Positions 1 to 7,899 of a DNA stretch of 14,942 nucleotides are shown piece after piece (position 1 is the stretch's first letter; each line of letters opens with the position of its first letter). The notes under the pieces were generated by a model. That model ran no database searches, had not been told where the DNA came from, and saw only the letters and a list, made by a program, of their open reading frames with translations. A program made the position numbers and the translations under genes. The DNA lies in assembly GCA_020634555.1 (NCBI GenBank), contig JACKBK010000055.1, positions 1-14,942 on the forward strand, given 5' to 3'. Source of the stretch: Caldilineae bacterium. GTDB taxonomy: Bacteria > Chloroflexota > Anaerolineae > JAAEKA01.

Positions 1-187
1 CTGCGTCCAGTCCGGCCACCCGCCAGCCCTGCCCGCGCATCACCGCCGCACACGATGCCAGCAGATACGGCGGATAGGTGAACGCGCCGGCTGTTTCGAC
101 CGACACGCCCATCCCCGCCGACCCCTCGCGGTTGGCGGTGGTTCCCGGCAGGGCTGGTGGATTGAGGAACAGGACGCTGGGGGACAT
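1..187 (-). CDS. Probable B12-binding radical SAM protein, N-terminal fragment (runs off window)
   Basis: The minus strand is open from an ATG at 187-185 to the window edge, giving 62 complete codons. The product begins MSPSVLFLNPPALPGTTANR and continues with a TYPPYLLASCAAVMRGQGW stretch. A hydrophobic beta strand ending in NPP, followed some 35 residues later by a Y/F-PP-hydrophobic segment and a helix leading to a GW-V strand, is the usual opening of the cobalamin-binding Rossmann domain in B12-binding radical SAM enzymes (seen: residue pattern; family: knowledge of that superfamily). The radical SAM CxxxCxxC domain would lie outside the window, so the reaction cannot be named. No Shine-Dalgarno precedes the ATG. 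A TATAAT box ends 6 nt before it, so the mRNA is probably leaderless. A different 63-residue frame on the same strand covers this region but looks unlike any protein. Moderate confidence in the family, good confidence that it is coding. Confidence 0.6.
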   Translation of the reverse strand, partial: MSPSVLFLNPPALPGTTANREGSAGMGVSVETAGAFTYPPYLLASCAAVMRGQGWRVAGLDA

Positions 188-193
188 ATCCGA

Positions 194-221
194 ATTATAC
201 GTTCGCTGAACAATCGGGCAA
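194..221 (-). promoter_or_regulatory. Sigma70-type promoter giving a leaderless transcript
   Basis: On the minus strand TTGCCC (221-216) is followed after 16 bp by a perfect TATAAT (199-194). Transcription would start at about 187, which is the A of the ATG of the radical SAM-like gene. Read directly from sequence; activity is inferred. Confidence 0.6.
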
Positions 222-289
222 GCGCTGGCAACTAACGAGGCAGGTTGTCGCTATCTCATTCAAGCTCACCGAACGGGCAAAACGCCCCC

Positions 290-1282
290 TCACCCGCGCT
301 CGCTGTCGAGTCCCGCCATGCCGCTGGCATGATACCGGTCGCCCGCGGCCGCGTCTTTTGGAATCAGCTGTTCTATCTCGGCTAAGTCTTCAGTTGTAAG
401 CGTGAGGTTGCCGGCCTGCAACATTTCGTTGAGCTGTCCAGTTCGTCGGGCCCCAACCACCGGCACAATGTCTGAACCCTGAGAGAGCACCCAGGCGACG
501 GCAACTTGGGCAACCGTCGCGCCCTTCATGTCTGCAAAGGTACGCAACGCCTCCACCAGAGTGAGATTGTGGTCCAGGTTTTCGCCCTGAAAGCGCGGCA
601 GCGCGCCGCGAAAGTCCCGCACCTGGCGTTCCTTTGTCCAATGACCACTTAACAGACCGCGCGACAGGACACCGTAGGCTGTCACGCCGATTCCCAGCTC
701 GCGGCACGTCGGCAGGATACTGTCCTCGATGCCGCGCGAGATCAGCGAATACTCAATTTGCAGATCGGCGATAGGATGCACTGCACTGGCCCGACGCAGG
801 GTCTCGGCGCCTACTTCGGACAATCCAATATATCTGACATAACCGGCCTTGACCATGTCCGCCAACGCGCCAACGGTATCCTCGATTGGCACCGAGGGGT
901 CAAGTCGTGCCGGGCGATAGATATCAACATACGACGTACCGAGACGACGCAGTGTGTAGGCGAGAAAGTTCTTGATAGCTGCCGGCCGCGTGTCCACACC
1001 GGTCCAGCCGCCAGAGGGATCGCGCAGCGCACCAAACTTGACGCTGATCACAACATCCTCGCGTTTTCGTCCCTGCAGGGCGTTGCATATTAGCAGTTCG
1101 TTGTGTCCCGATCCGTAGAAATCTCCGGTATCCAGCAGATTGACGCCTGCGTCCAGTGCAGTGTGGATCGTGTGGATGCTTTCGGCTTTATCCGGCGAAC
1201 CGTACAGGTCAGACATCCCCATGCATCCAAGCCCAATGTCAGATACACGGGGCCCGGTAAGACCAAGTTGACGAATCTCCAT
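290..1282 (-). CDS. Aldo/keto reductase (AKR superfamily, NAD(P)H-dependent)
   Basis: A 330-residue protein with the TIM-barrel aldo/keto reductase pattern. It starts MEIRQLGLTG and has the catalytic LLDTGDFYG segment (Asp51, Tyr56) and the catalytic lysine in SVKFG (Lys82). IEDTVGALADMVKAGYVRYIGLSEV and the C-terminal VPVVGARRTGQLNE cofactor-binding region follow. Members reduce carbonyls with NAD(P)H in the cytosol. The position normally holding the fourth tetrad residue, His in a YxxHRxDP context, reads YRPARLDP here, so His is replaced by Ala (about residue 125). I recall this variant from a bacterial subgroup, so it need not mean inactivity. The ATG at 1282-1280 is preferred over a TTG two codons upstream because AGAAGGAG sits 8 nt before it. 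The gene lies 65 bp downstream of the tetR-like gene on the same strand and is probably co-transcribed. Substrate unknown; stress or xenobiotic carbonyl reduction is inferred from context. Confidence 0.9.
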   Translation of the reverse strand: MEIRQLGLTGPRVSDIGLGCMGMSDLYGSPDKAESIHTIHTALDAGVNLLDTGDFYGSGHNELLICNALQGRKREDVVISVKFGALRDPSGGWTGVDTRPAAIKNFLAYTLRRLGTSYVDIYRPARLDPSVPIEDTVGALADMVKAGYVRYIGLSEVGAETLRRASAVHPIADLQIEYSLISRGIEDSILPTCRELGIGVTAYGVLSRGLLSGHWTKERQVRDFRGALPRFQGENLDHNLTLVEALRTFADMKGATVAQVAVAWVLSQGSDIVPVVGARRTGQLNEMLQAGNLTLTTEDLAEIEQLIPKDAAAGDRYHASGMAGLDSERG

Positions 1283-1347
1283 GAACAAGGCTCCTTCTAA
1301 ACAGGTGTTTGAGAGAGGTTGGAGGTTGATCGAAGCGAAGCTGTTTG

Positions 1348-1923
1348 CTACGCGCCGCAGTGAGCATCGATTAACTGGCGGGCGGCCTCGGCCAAATCGA
1401 CCGCCGGGTTGCTCTCCGAATTGCCAAACATACGTGCCGCCATGTAGGCGCCATCCATCAGCAGAAAGAGTGCGTTCGCGAGCTCCGTTGGCTGACGCGC
1501 GCCGGCTTCCTGAGCCAGTTGTGCGAAGCGCCCAAGAACCTCTTGCTTGTGCTCCACCGCCATTTGATGTCCTGCGTAATCGGCCTCCGGGAATTCGGTG
1601 ACGATGTTAAGAAATGGACAACCGTGACAGTCAGGGGAAAGCACATACGCCTGCAGGGAATCGAAGAAGGCCAATAGCTTGCTGCGGGCAGTTGATGCAT
1701 CGTCCGCGTTCAGCTCGAAATGTCCCCAGAAGTCTTCATCGCTTTGTTGCAGAAAAGCAACGATGAGGTCGTCCTTTGACGGAAAATGACGATAGAGCGT
1801 CATTTTTCCGATACGGGACTCCGCAGCGATTGTATCGACACCAGTAGCTCGATATCCGTGCTGGTAGAACAGACGCGCGGCGGTCTCAAACAGCTTGTCT
1901 TTGGAGGTACTTGCTTTTTTCAT
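1348..1923 (-). CDS. TetR/AcrR-family transcriptional regulator
   Basis: A 191-residue protein of typical TetR length. The N-terminal helix-turn-helix domain covers residues 8-56, with the family signature GVDTIAAESRIGKMTLYRHFPSKDDL, and a ligand-binding helical domain follows. At residues 99-104 it reads CHGCPF, giving two cysteines (99, 102) at the position of the GC-hydrophobic-N motif of the LmrA/YxaF-like C-terminal domains. They could sense electrophiles or redox state, but that is inference. It is transcribed divergently from the oxidoreductase at 2014, with 90 bp between the start codons, and in the same direction as the downstream aldo/keto reductase. Two matched palindromes in the intergenic region are its likely operators, so it probably represses both directions and itself. 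The SD before its ATG is weak. The effector ligand cannot be read from the sequence. Confidence 0.92.
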   Translation of the reverse strand: MKKASTSKDKLFETAARLFYQHGYRATGVDTIAAESRIGKMTLYRHFPSKDDLIVAFLQQSDEDFWGHFELNADDASTARSKLLAFFDSLQAYVLSPDCHGCPFLNIVTEFPEADYAGHQMAVEHKQEVLGRFAQLAQEAGARQPTELANALFLLMDGAYMAARMFGNSESNPAVDLAEAARQLIDAHCGA

Positions 1924-1935
1924 GTGATTTCATTC

Positions 1936-1965
1936 TTGACACGATACAGATCTGTATCGTATAAT
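1936..1965 (+). promoter_or_regulatory. Consensus sigma70 promoter with operator embedded in its spacer
   Basis: TTGACA (1936-1941) and TATAAT (1960-1965) are both perfect and separated by 18 bp. The 18-bp core of palindromic operator 1 (1942-1959) occupies exactly that spacer. Predicted transcription start is near 1972, driving the oxidoreductase at 2014. A bound repressor dimer here would exclude RNA polymerase. Confidence 0.82.
1941..1960. promoter_or_regulatory. TetR-type operator 1 (perfect palindrome)
   Basis: ACGATACAGATCTGTATCGT is a perfect 20-bp palindrome. Its arms CGATACAG/CTGTATCG recur in operator 2, 33 bp away centre to centre (about three helical turns, same face of the DNA). 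Its place between a tetR-like gene and its divergent neighbour makes it the probable binding site of that regulator. Confidence 0.82.
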
Positions 1966-1974
1966 CCCGGAAAT

Positions 1975-1992
1975 CGATACAGGTCTGTATCG
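1975..1992. promoter_or_regulatory. TetR-type operator 2
   Basis: CGATACAGGTCTGTATCG has the same two 8-nt arms as operator 1 and differs only in the central dinucleotide (GT instead of AT). It lies just after the predicted start point of the plus-strand promoter and upstream of the tetR-like gene on the other strand. It could therefore act in initial-transcription blockade or in autoregulation. Confidence 0.8.
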
Positions 1993-2013
1993 TAACATAT
2001 AAAGGAGCAGATC

Positions 2014-2694
2014 ATGAAATTTGGTATTCTGGGTTCAGGAATGGTTGGTCGAGGAATAGCAGCGAAGCTGGTCGAACAGGGCAACGACGTGATGATTGGC
2101 ACGCGCGATGTAGATGCGCTGATGGCTAGTACGGCATCGGACTTCATGGGAAATCCACCATTCCCGGTCTGGCATGCGCAAAACAGCGGCGTCAAGGTTG
2201 GCAGCTTTGCCGAGACAGCCGCTCACAGCGAGGTGTTGTTCAACGCAACCAACGGCTACGGTTCACTTCCAGCTCTAAGCCAGGCTGGCGAAAGCAATCT
2301 CAACGGTAAGCTACTGATCGATATTTCCAATCCTCTGGACTTTTCACAGGGCATGCCGCCGACCATGTTCATCAGCAACACCGATTCGCTGGGCGAACAG
2401 ATTCAGCGGACCTATCCCCGCGTCAAGGTTGTCAAGTCCCTCAACACACTGACGGCCGCACTGATGGTGAATCCGGGGCTGCTGGCGGACGGCGACCACA
2501 CGATATTTGTGAGCGGCAACGACAGCGATGCCAAAGCGCAGACAACCGAGATTCTCAAGAGCTTCGGTTGGCACGATATCATCGACTTGGGCGACATCAC
2601 CACGGCCCGCGGGACCGAGATGCTGGTGGCTCTTTGGCTGCGGCTGCTAGGCGTGCTACAAACACCGATGTTCAGCTTCAAAGTCGTGCGATAG
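2014..2694 (+). CDS. F420-dependent-type NADP oxidoreductase (NADPH-dependent reductase family)
   Basis: A 226-residue Rossmann protein starting MKFGILGSGMVGRGIAAKLV, with the dinucleotide motif G7-S-G9-M-V-G12 at the extreme N-terminus. It then has GTRD at residues 29-32, where Thr-Arg commonly binds the NADP 2'-phosphate. The middle has DISNPLDFSQGMPP and VVKSLNTLTAALM. The C-terminus ends in WLRLLGVLQTPMFSFKVVR, typical of the family named for NADPH:F420 oxidoreductase. Many members outside F420 producers act as general NADPH reductases, so F420 use is not claimed. Start: AAAGGAG lies 6 nt before the ATG. It is divergent from the TetR regulator under the operator-containing promoter, so it is probably inducible together with the aldo/keto reductase. 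The palindromic terminator at 2726 follows 31 bp after the stop. Confidence 0.88.
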   Translation: MKFGILGSGMVGRGIAAKLVEQGNDVMIGTRDVDALMASTASDFMGNPPFPVWHAQNSGVKVGSFAETAAHSEVLFNATNGYGSLPALSQAGESNLNGKLLIDISNPLDFSQGMPPTMFISNTDSLGEQIQRTYPRVKVVKSLNTLTAALMVNPGLLADGDHTIFVSGNDSDAKAQTTEILKSFGWHDIIDLGDITTARGTEMLVALWLRLLGVLQTPMFSFKVVR

Positions 2695-2725
2695 GGTCAA
2701 GCGCGGCAACTCAAGGAAGTAAGAA

Positions 2726-2781
2726 GATGATACAACAAAAACGCTGGGCGCAGTTGCGCCCAGCGTTTTTGTTGTATCATC
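2726..2781. terminator. Bidirectional intrinsic terminator, 27-bp perfect inverted repeat
   Basis: The arms 2726-2752 and 2755-2781 are perfectly complementary over 27 bp with only GT between them. The core is AAAAACGCTGGGCGCA / TGCGCCCAGCGTTTTT, so each strand has a GC-rich stem followed by T5. It serves the oxidoreductase on plus and the tRNA-Asn (and possibly rpoD read-through) on minus. The outer GATGATACAAC arms make it much longer than needed. Confidence 0.88.
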
Positions 2782-2836
2782 GCGATAGTTAAAACGTCAC
2801 TGTTGCAGACGAAGCCAACTACCGAGGAACGACGTG

Positions 2837-2909
2837 CTCCTGCGCCTAGACTCGAACTAGGAACCAACCGGTTAACAGCCGGTTGCTCTGCCGATTGAGC
2901 TACGCAGGA
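2837..2909 (-). tRNA. tRNA-Asn (anticodon GTT)
   Basis: A complete 73-nt cloverleaf on the minus strand. The acceptor stem is TCCTGCG/CGCAGGA, the D-arm is GCTCAATCGGCAGAGC, and the anticodon stem ACCGG/CCGGT closes the loop CTGTTAA with GTT at 2876-2874. The T-arm is CCTAG-TTCGAGT-CTAGG and the discriminator base is G. The 3' CCA is not encoded (GCAC follows), so it must be added after transcription. Confidence 0.97.
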
Positions 2910-2934
2910 ATGTATTTGGTTGTTAACCACGCTT

Positions 2935-2962
2935 ATTTTACATTGAAGCGAGGCACTGTCAA
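2935..2962 (-). promoter_or_regulatory. Promoter of tRNA-Asn
   Basis: TTGACA (2962-2957) and TAAAAT (2940-2935) are 16 bp apart on the minus strand, about 25 nt before the tRNA 5' end. The -35 box begins 2 nt after the rpoD stop codon, so the tRNA has its own start even if rpoD transcripts read into it. Confidence 0.75.
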
Positions 2963-2964
2963 GT

Positions 2965-4296
<1,332 letters not shown>

Positions 4297-4412
4297 GCTT
4301 GGCGTTGGGTGCTCAATAATGATGCACTATTCCAATCTATTTAACGAGTCTCTATGGATTCTCAGTCGCAGGAATGCTCGCAAGCAGTCGAAGAAGACTT
4401 CGGAGTCTTGGT

Positions 4413-6389
4413 CTATATGCTGGGAGACATCTTGCGGCGTCCCGCGTAAGTGCGGATATTAAGCGTCTGCTCCAGGCTGCGGCGATGCTGGCTCAGTTCA
4501 CCCTGCTTCAGGCGGTAAGCTCTGGCGTCTTCCTGGTTGCCCTCAGACTCGGCGTCCTGCGCCAGAGTGGGCAGCATTCGGGTACGCGTCTCAAGGTTAT
4601 CGATGCGCAGCCGCAACACCGTGTCCACCAGATCCTTGAGAAGCTGTTGCTGCGAAAGCTCCGGCCAGCGTTGCCCATAGGTCCGTAGCTGCTCGATATG
4701 CCGCGCCAGGTCGGGATCGAAACCGCTCAAATCGTCCACATCGTCTAGCTGTCCTGCCAGCAACGCGGCGCAGACAGCCCGCTCCTCAGCCTTGCTGAAG
4801 TCGTCCTCGTCCAGCGATCCGACCTCCAACTCCACCAGTTCCGATTGCATATGCGGGAAAATGTTCGGCTGGAGTACCAGCAGCGCCAGCAAATGCACCG
4901 CGAGGCCGTTGCCCAGCGGCTTGGCTTTGCGGGGCGGAGTGACTGCCAGAGCCTGCCATTCTGGATCGTCGTCGAGCGGCGGCGGCTCGTCGGGTGGCGG
5001 TGGCCGACGCTTGGCGGCCCGCTGAGATGTCGTGCGGCGCGCCAACTCGCGTTCGATGGTTCGTTCATCGGTCTGCACCAGCCTGGCAAGCTGTTGCGCG
5101 TAGTGTGTTCGCTGAATCTCGTTGGAGACTTCCAGAATCAGCGGCGCCAACTGATCCACCGCCGCCGACTTGCCTTGCGCCGAGGTCAGATCCTCCGTCT
5201 GGCGCACTAAATCGAAGTAGAAATCGACTAAGGGCTGAGCGGAGTCTACCAGCGAGCGCCAAAGTTTCGGGTCACTGCGCACCACATCGTCTGGGTCTTT
5301 GCCCTCTGGCAAGGTCATGATGCGCAGATCGGCCGCCAGCCGCGACTCGAAGCGGAGCATGCCGCGCGGGTCCAGGCTGGGCGTCCATTCGCGGTCCAGC
5401 GACTCGCGGGCCTGGGAGATGCCGCGCAGCGTGGCCGCCTGGCCGGCCGTGTCGGCATCCAGCGCCAGCACGATGGTGTCGGTGTAGCGCCGCAGTTGCT
5501 TGAGCTGCTGCTCGGTCAGCGCCGTGCCCATACTGGCAACCACGTTGCCCTCGCCGAACTGGTGGCAGGCCAGCACGTCCATGTAACCCTCGACGATGAT
5601 GGCCTTGTCCCGGGCGCGAATCGACTGGCGGGCCGCGTCCAGGCCAAACAGGATACTGGACTTGTCGAAAAGCGGCGTCTGCGGGGTATTGAGGTACTTG
5701 GGCTGCTGGTCAGCGGCCAGTGCACGGGCGCCAAAGCCAACCACCTGGCCGCGGATGTCGCGAATCGGCACCATGACGCGCTGGCGAAAGCGGTCGTAGT
5801 GGCTGACGCGGCCGCTTTCCTCGTACTCCTTTTCAATGATCAACCCGGCAGCCAGGATATCTTCCTGTGTGTATCCACGCTCGGTATGGCGCAGATAGTT
5901 CAGCAGGCTGTCCCACGAGTCGGGTGCGTAGCCCATCTGAAACTTGTCGATGGTGGCGCTGTCCAACCCGCGCCGTTCCAGATAATCGCGCGCTTCGGCC
6001 CCGGCCGGGCTGCTCTGAAGCTGGCTGTGGAAGTACAGCGCGGCGGCCTGGTTGATCTCGCGCAGCTTGTCCAGGTACTGGTGACGCTCCGAGGTTGCCT
6101 GATCAGGCGGCGCCAGGCTGACCCCTGCCTTGGGCGCCAGAAGTTCCAACGCCTCGCGGAAGTCCAGATTCTCGCGCTTCATTACGAACGAGAAGAGGTC
6201 GCCGCCGGTTCCGCACGCGCCGAAACAGCGCCATGTTCCGCTTTCGGGGAAAACAACGAACGACGGCGTCTTCTCCTGGTGAAACGGGCAAAGCGCCTTG
6301 TATACCCGACCGGCCTTGCGCAGCGGCACGTAGTCAGACACGACGTCGACTATGTCCAGCCGGTCTTTGATCTCCTCGGCTATGCTCAT
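4413..6389 (-). CDS. dnaG: DNA primase DnaG
   Basis: It makes RNA primers at the replication fork together with the replicative helicase. With the start chosen here it has 658 residues. The N-terminal zinc domain is CPFHQEKTPSF...CFGACGTGGD (ligands Cys34, His37, Cys55, Cys59). The catalytic core has the RYLNT-type segment at PKYLNTPQTPLF. The TOPRIM fold has AIIVEGYMDVLA (Glu267), LALDADTAGQAA (Asp311, Asp313) and LPEGKDPDD. A Pro-rich linker (PPPPDEPPP) leads to the C-terminal helicase-interaction region, which ends with charged helices. The ATG at 6389 gives MSIAEEIKDRLDIVDVVSDYV, matching the usual primase N-terminus. An ATG at 6428 and a GTG at 6446 are in-frame alternatives, and none of the three has a visible SD. 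Transcription is from the consensus promoter at 6462-6490, and the gene precedes rpoD. No rpsU gene is present. Confidence 0.95.
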   Translation of the reverse strand: MSIAEEIKDRLDIVDVVSDYVPLRKAGRVYKALCPFHQEKTPSFVVFPESGTWRCFGACGTGGDLFSFVMKRENLDFREALELLAPKAGVSLAPPDQATSERHQYLDKLREINQAAALYFHSQLQSSPAGAEARDYLERRGLDSATIDKFQMGYAPDSWDSLLNYLRHTERGYTQEDILAAGLIIEKEYEESGRVSHYDRFRQRVMVPIRDIRGQVVGFGARALAADQQPKYLNTPQTPLFDKSSILFGLDAARQSIRARDKAIIVEGYMDVLACHQFGEGNVVASMGTALTEQQLKQLRRYTDTIVLALDADTAGQAATLRGISQARESLDREWTPSLDPRGMLRFESRLAADLRIMTLPEGKDPDDVVRSDPKLWRSLVDSAQPLVDFYFDLVRQTEDLTSAQGKSAAVDQLAPLILEVSNEIQRTHYAQQLARLVQTDERTIERELARRTTSQRAAKRRPPPPDEPPPLDDDPEWQALAVTPPRKAKPLGNGLAVHLLALLVLQPNIFPHMQSELVELEVGSLDEDDFSKAEERAVCAALLAGQLDDVDDLSGFDPDLARHIEQLRTYGQRWPELSQQQLLKDLVDTVLRLRIDNLETRTRMLPTLAQDAESEGNQEDARAYRLKQGELSQHRRSLEQTLNIRTYAGRRKMSPSI

Positions 6390-6461
6390 GTGCAGTTGGG
6401 TACGATCTTGGTCGATTTGAGCGGCCATCAAGCGAGACGACCGCACGCTTATACAGATTGA

Positions 6462-6490
6462 ATTATACGAGCGCGCGGCAACGCTGTCAA
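6462..6490 (-). promoter_or_regulatory. Perfect-consensus sigma70 promoter of dnaG-rpoD
   Basis: On the minus strand TTGACA (6490-6485) and TATAAT (6467-6462) are separated by exactly 17 bp, the ideal arrangement. The -35 hexamer contains the TGA stop codon of the upstream mgtC-like gene. Predicted start near 6455, leaving about 66 nt to the preferred dnaG ATG, or about 9 nt to the alternative GTG. Confidence 0.88.
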
Positions 6491-6963
6491 TTTGGCCTGT
6501 TTTCGCTGCTTCTGTCGCGCGCCACGGTCATGCGCACAAACGTCTTTTCGAAGCGCATCATCAGTGTCAGGATGAGCAGCACTACGAGCGTGGCTGACAG
6601 CGCCAGTAGCCCCAGGCCGGCGCCGACCGCCATGCCGATCGCGGCGACAGTCCACAGCCCGGCTGCTGTTGTCAATCCCTTGACGGCGTCCTGCGAGCGC
6701 CACACGGTGCCCGCGCCCAGAAAGCCAATGCCGCTGACAATCTGGGCGGCTACCCGGCCCTTGTCTCCAATGCCGGGAAAGGCGTGCAGCGACAGCATGG
6801 TAAACAGCGCCGATCCGACAGCCACCAGCATGTTTGTACGCAGGCCGGCGGGCCGGCGCCCCGTCTCGCGTTCCAGCCCGATCAGTCCGCCCAGAAACGC
6901 AGCGATGACCAAGTTAATAGTCTGAATGATCAGTGTGTTGCCCGAAAGATCGATTGGTCCCAC
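6487..6963 (-). CDS. MgtC/SapB-family membrane protein
   Basis: A 158-residue integral membrane protein. It shows the family hallmarks LVIAAFLGGLIGLERE near the N-terminus, RTNMLVAVGSALFTML, AAQIVSGIGFLGAGTVWRS and GLTTAAGLWTVAAIGMAVGAG, with four to five hydrophobic segments and a short basic C-terminal tail. Founding members matter for growth at low magnesium and inside host cells, some by modulating F-type ATP synthase; most environmental homologues have no assigned role. The GTG at 6963-6961 is chosen because AGGAGG (6975-6970) lies 6 nt upstream. A longer ATG-initiated frame from 6999 would run through this SD and lacks its own. The C-terminal soluble ACT-like domain of true MgtC is absent, so this is the short SapB-like form. 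It is upstream of dnaG on the same strand, but dnaG has its own promoter. Confidence 0.9.
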   Translation of the reverse strand: MGPIDLSGNTLIIQTINLVIAAFLGGLIGLERETGRRPAGLRTNMLVAVGSALFTMLSLHAFPGIGDKGRVAAQIVSGIGFLGAGTVWRSQDAVKGLTTAAGLWTVAAIGMAVGAGLGLLALSATLVVLLILTLMMRFEKTFVRMTVARDRSSENRPN

Positions 6964-7026
6964 GATACACCTCCTGTGGTACAAGCCGGCATGATCCACA
7001 AACCCCGTTAAACTTCCGTTAACAGA

Positions 7027-7056
7027 ATCCTAGCATCACGCGGCACTGGCTGTCAA
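7027..7056 (-). promoter_or_regulatory. Promoter of the mgtC-like gene
   Basis: TTGACA (7056-7051) and TAGGAT (7032-7027) are 18 bp apart on the minus strand, giving a 5' leader of roughly 55 nt. The leader contains two close TTAACGG direct repeats (GTTAACGGAAGTTTAACGG) of unknown meaning. The promoter is back to back with the methyltransferase promoter at 7079. Confidence 0.55.
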
Positions 7057-7078
7057 CTGGACTGTGGAGGCGGCTAAA

Positions 7079-7107
7079 TTGTGGAAGCATGGGCAATTTG
7101 GTATACT
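7079..7107 (+). promoter_or_regulatory. Promoter of the methyltransferase gene, nearly leaderless
   Basis: TTGTGG (7079-7084) and TATACT (7102-7107) are 17 bp apart. The predicted start is near 7114, leaving only about 3 nt before the ATG at 7117, and no SD is present. Confidence 0.65.
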
Positions 7108-7116
7108 GGCCGCACC

Positions 7117-7890
7117 ATGTCCACCTCCAGCCCAACAGCCGATGCCACCACCCGTTTCTCCGATCGCGTTGCCGATTATGTTCGCTATCGGCCCGGCTAT
7201 CCGAGCGAGATTCTCTCGCATCTGGCGCAGACGTGCGCGCTGACGCCGCAGTCAGTCATCGCTGACGTTGGTTCTGGCACGGGAATCCTCAGCCGCTTGT
7301 TTCTGGAGAACGGCAATCGGGTGTTCGGCGTGGAACCGAACGCGGAGATGCGAGCGGCGGCGGAGAAGCTGCTGGCGGATTACCCCCGTTTTGTCAGCCT
7401 GGCCGGACGCGCTGAGGCAACAACCCTGCCCGATGACAGCGTGGATTTCGTCGTGGCTGGCCAGGCGTTCCATTGGTTCGATCAGGAGGCGGCGCGGCGC
7501 GAGTTCCAGCGGATATTGCATCCTGCCGGCTGCATCGCGCTGGTCTGGAACGACCGCCAGATCGACACAACACCTTTTCTGAGCGAGTACGAGCAACTGT
7601 TGCGTACCTATGCCACCGATTACGCGGTAGTCAACCACAAGGAGGTTGGCCTGCCTGCCTTGCAGCGCGTCTTTGGCGACGGCATTCAGCGGGCGGTGTT
7701 CGACAACCGGCAACGGTTCGACCTCGCTGGCGTGACCGGGCGACTGATGTCCTCCTCCTACGCGCCGCTGCCTGGCCATCCCAACCATGGGCCGCTGATG
7801 GACGGCTTGCGCGCCGCGTTCGAACGTTACAACCAGAACGGCGGCGTCGAGTTTCTCTACACTACCGAGCTGTTCTACGTACAGCCTTGA
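7117..7890 (+). CDS. Class I SAM-dependent methyltransferase
   Basis: A 257-residue cytosolic methyltransferase. The N-terminal TTRFSDRVADYVRYRPGYP matches the F-x-x-x-A-x-x-Y-x-x-x-RPxYP opening of the Methyltransf_11/25-like group. Motif I, VIADVGSGTGILSRLFLENG (residues 47-66), binds S-adenosylmethionine, and GVEPNAEMRA carries the acidic residue after strand 2. The GQAFHWFDQEAARREFQRIL stretch (115-134) is also typical of this group. The substrate cannot be inferred. The ATG at 7117 is preferred over a GTG at 7081 because the promoter -10 box (7102-7107) lies between them, so the GTG would not be transcribed. It is followed 9 bp later by the YgjP-like gene, suggesting one transcript with 7900 and 8397. 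Confidence 0.88.
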   Translation: MSTSSPTADATTRFSDRVADYVRYRPGYPSEILSHLAQTCALTPQSVIADVGSGTGILSRLFLENGNRVFGVEPNAEMRAAAEKLLADYPRFVSLAGRAEATTLPDDSVDFVVAGQAFHWFDQEAARREFQRILHPAGCIALVWNDRQIDTTPFLSEYEQLLRTYATDYAVVNHKEVGLPALQRVFGDGIQRAVFDNRQRFDLAGVTGRLMSSSYAPLPGHPNHGPLMDGLRAAFERYNQNGGVEFLYTTELFYVQP

Positions 7891-7899
7891 TGCCCAACC

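Noticed and set aside
272..290. GGGC-AAAAC-GCCC as terminator of the aldo/keto reductase gene
   Set aside because: The stem is 4 bp with no T-run. Not convincing.
2722..2792. Short peptides encoded on both strands across the palindrome (MIQQKRWAQLRPAFLLY)
   Set aside because: The same peptide arises on both strands only because the DNA is a perfect inverted repeat. There is no SD or coding signature.
4394..4409. Small hairpin AAGACT-TCGG-AGTCTT just after the dnaG stop as a terminator
   Set aside because: The stem is only 6 bp and no T-tract follows on the minus strand. dnaG and rpoD are more likely co-transcribed.
5496..6461. Long plus-strand open frame (321 codons) opposite dnaG
   Set aside because: It is an antisense shadow of dnaG, whose motifs and promoter are unambiguous. 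The product has no recognisable domain, and high GC makes long antisense frames common.
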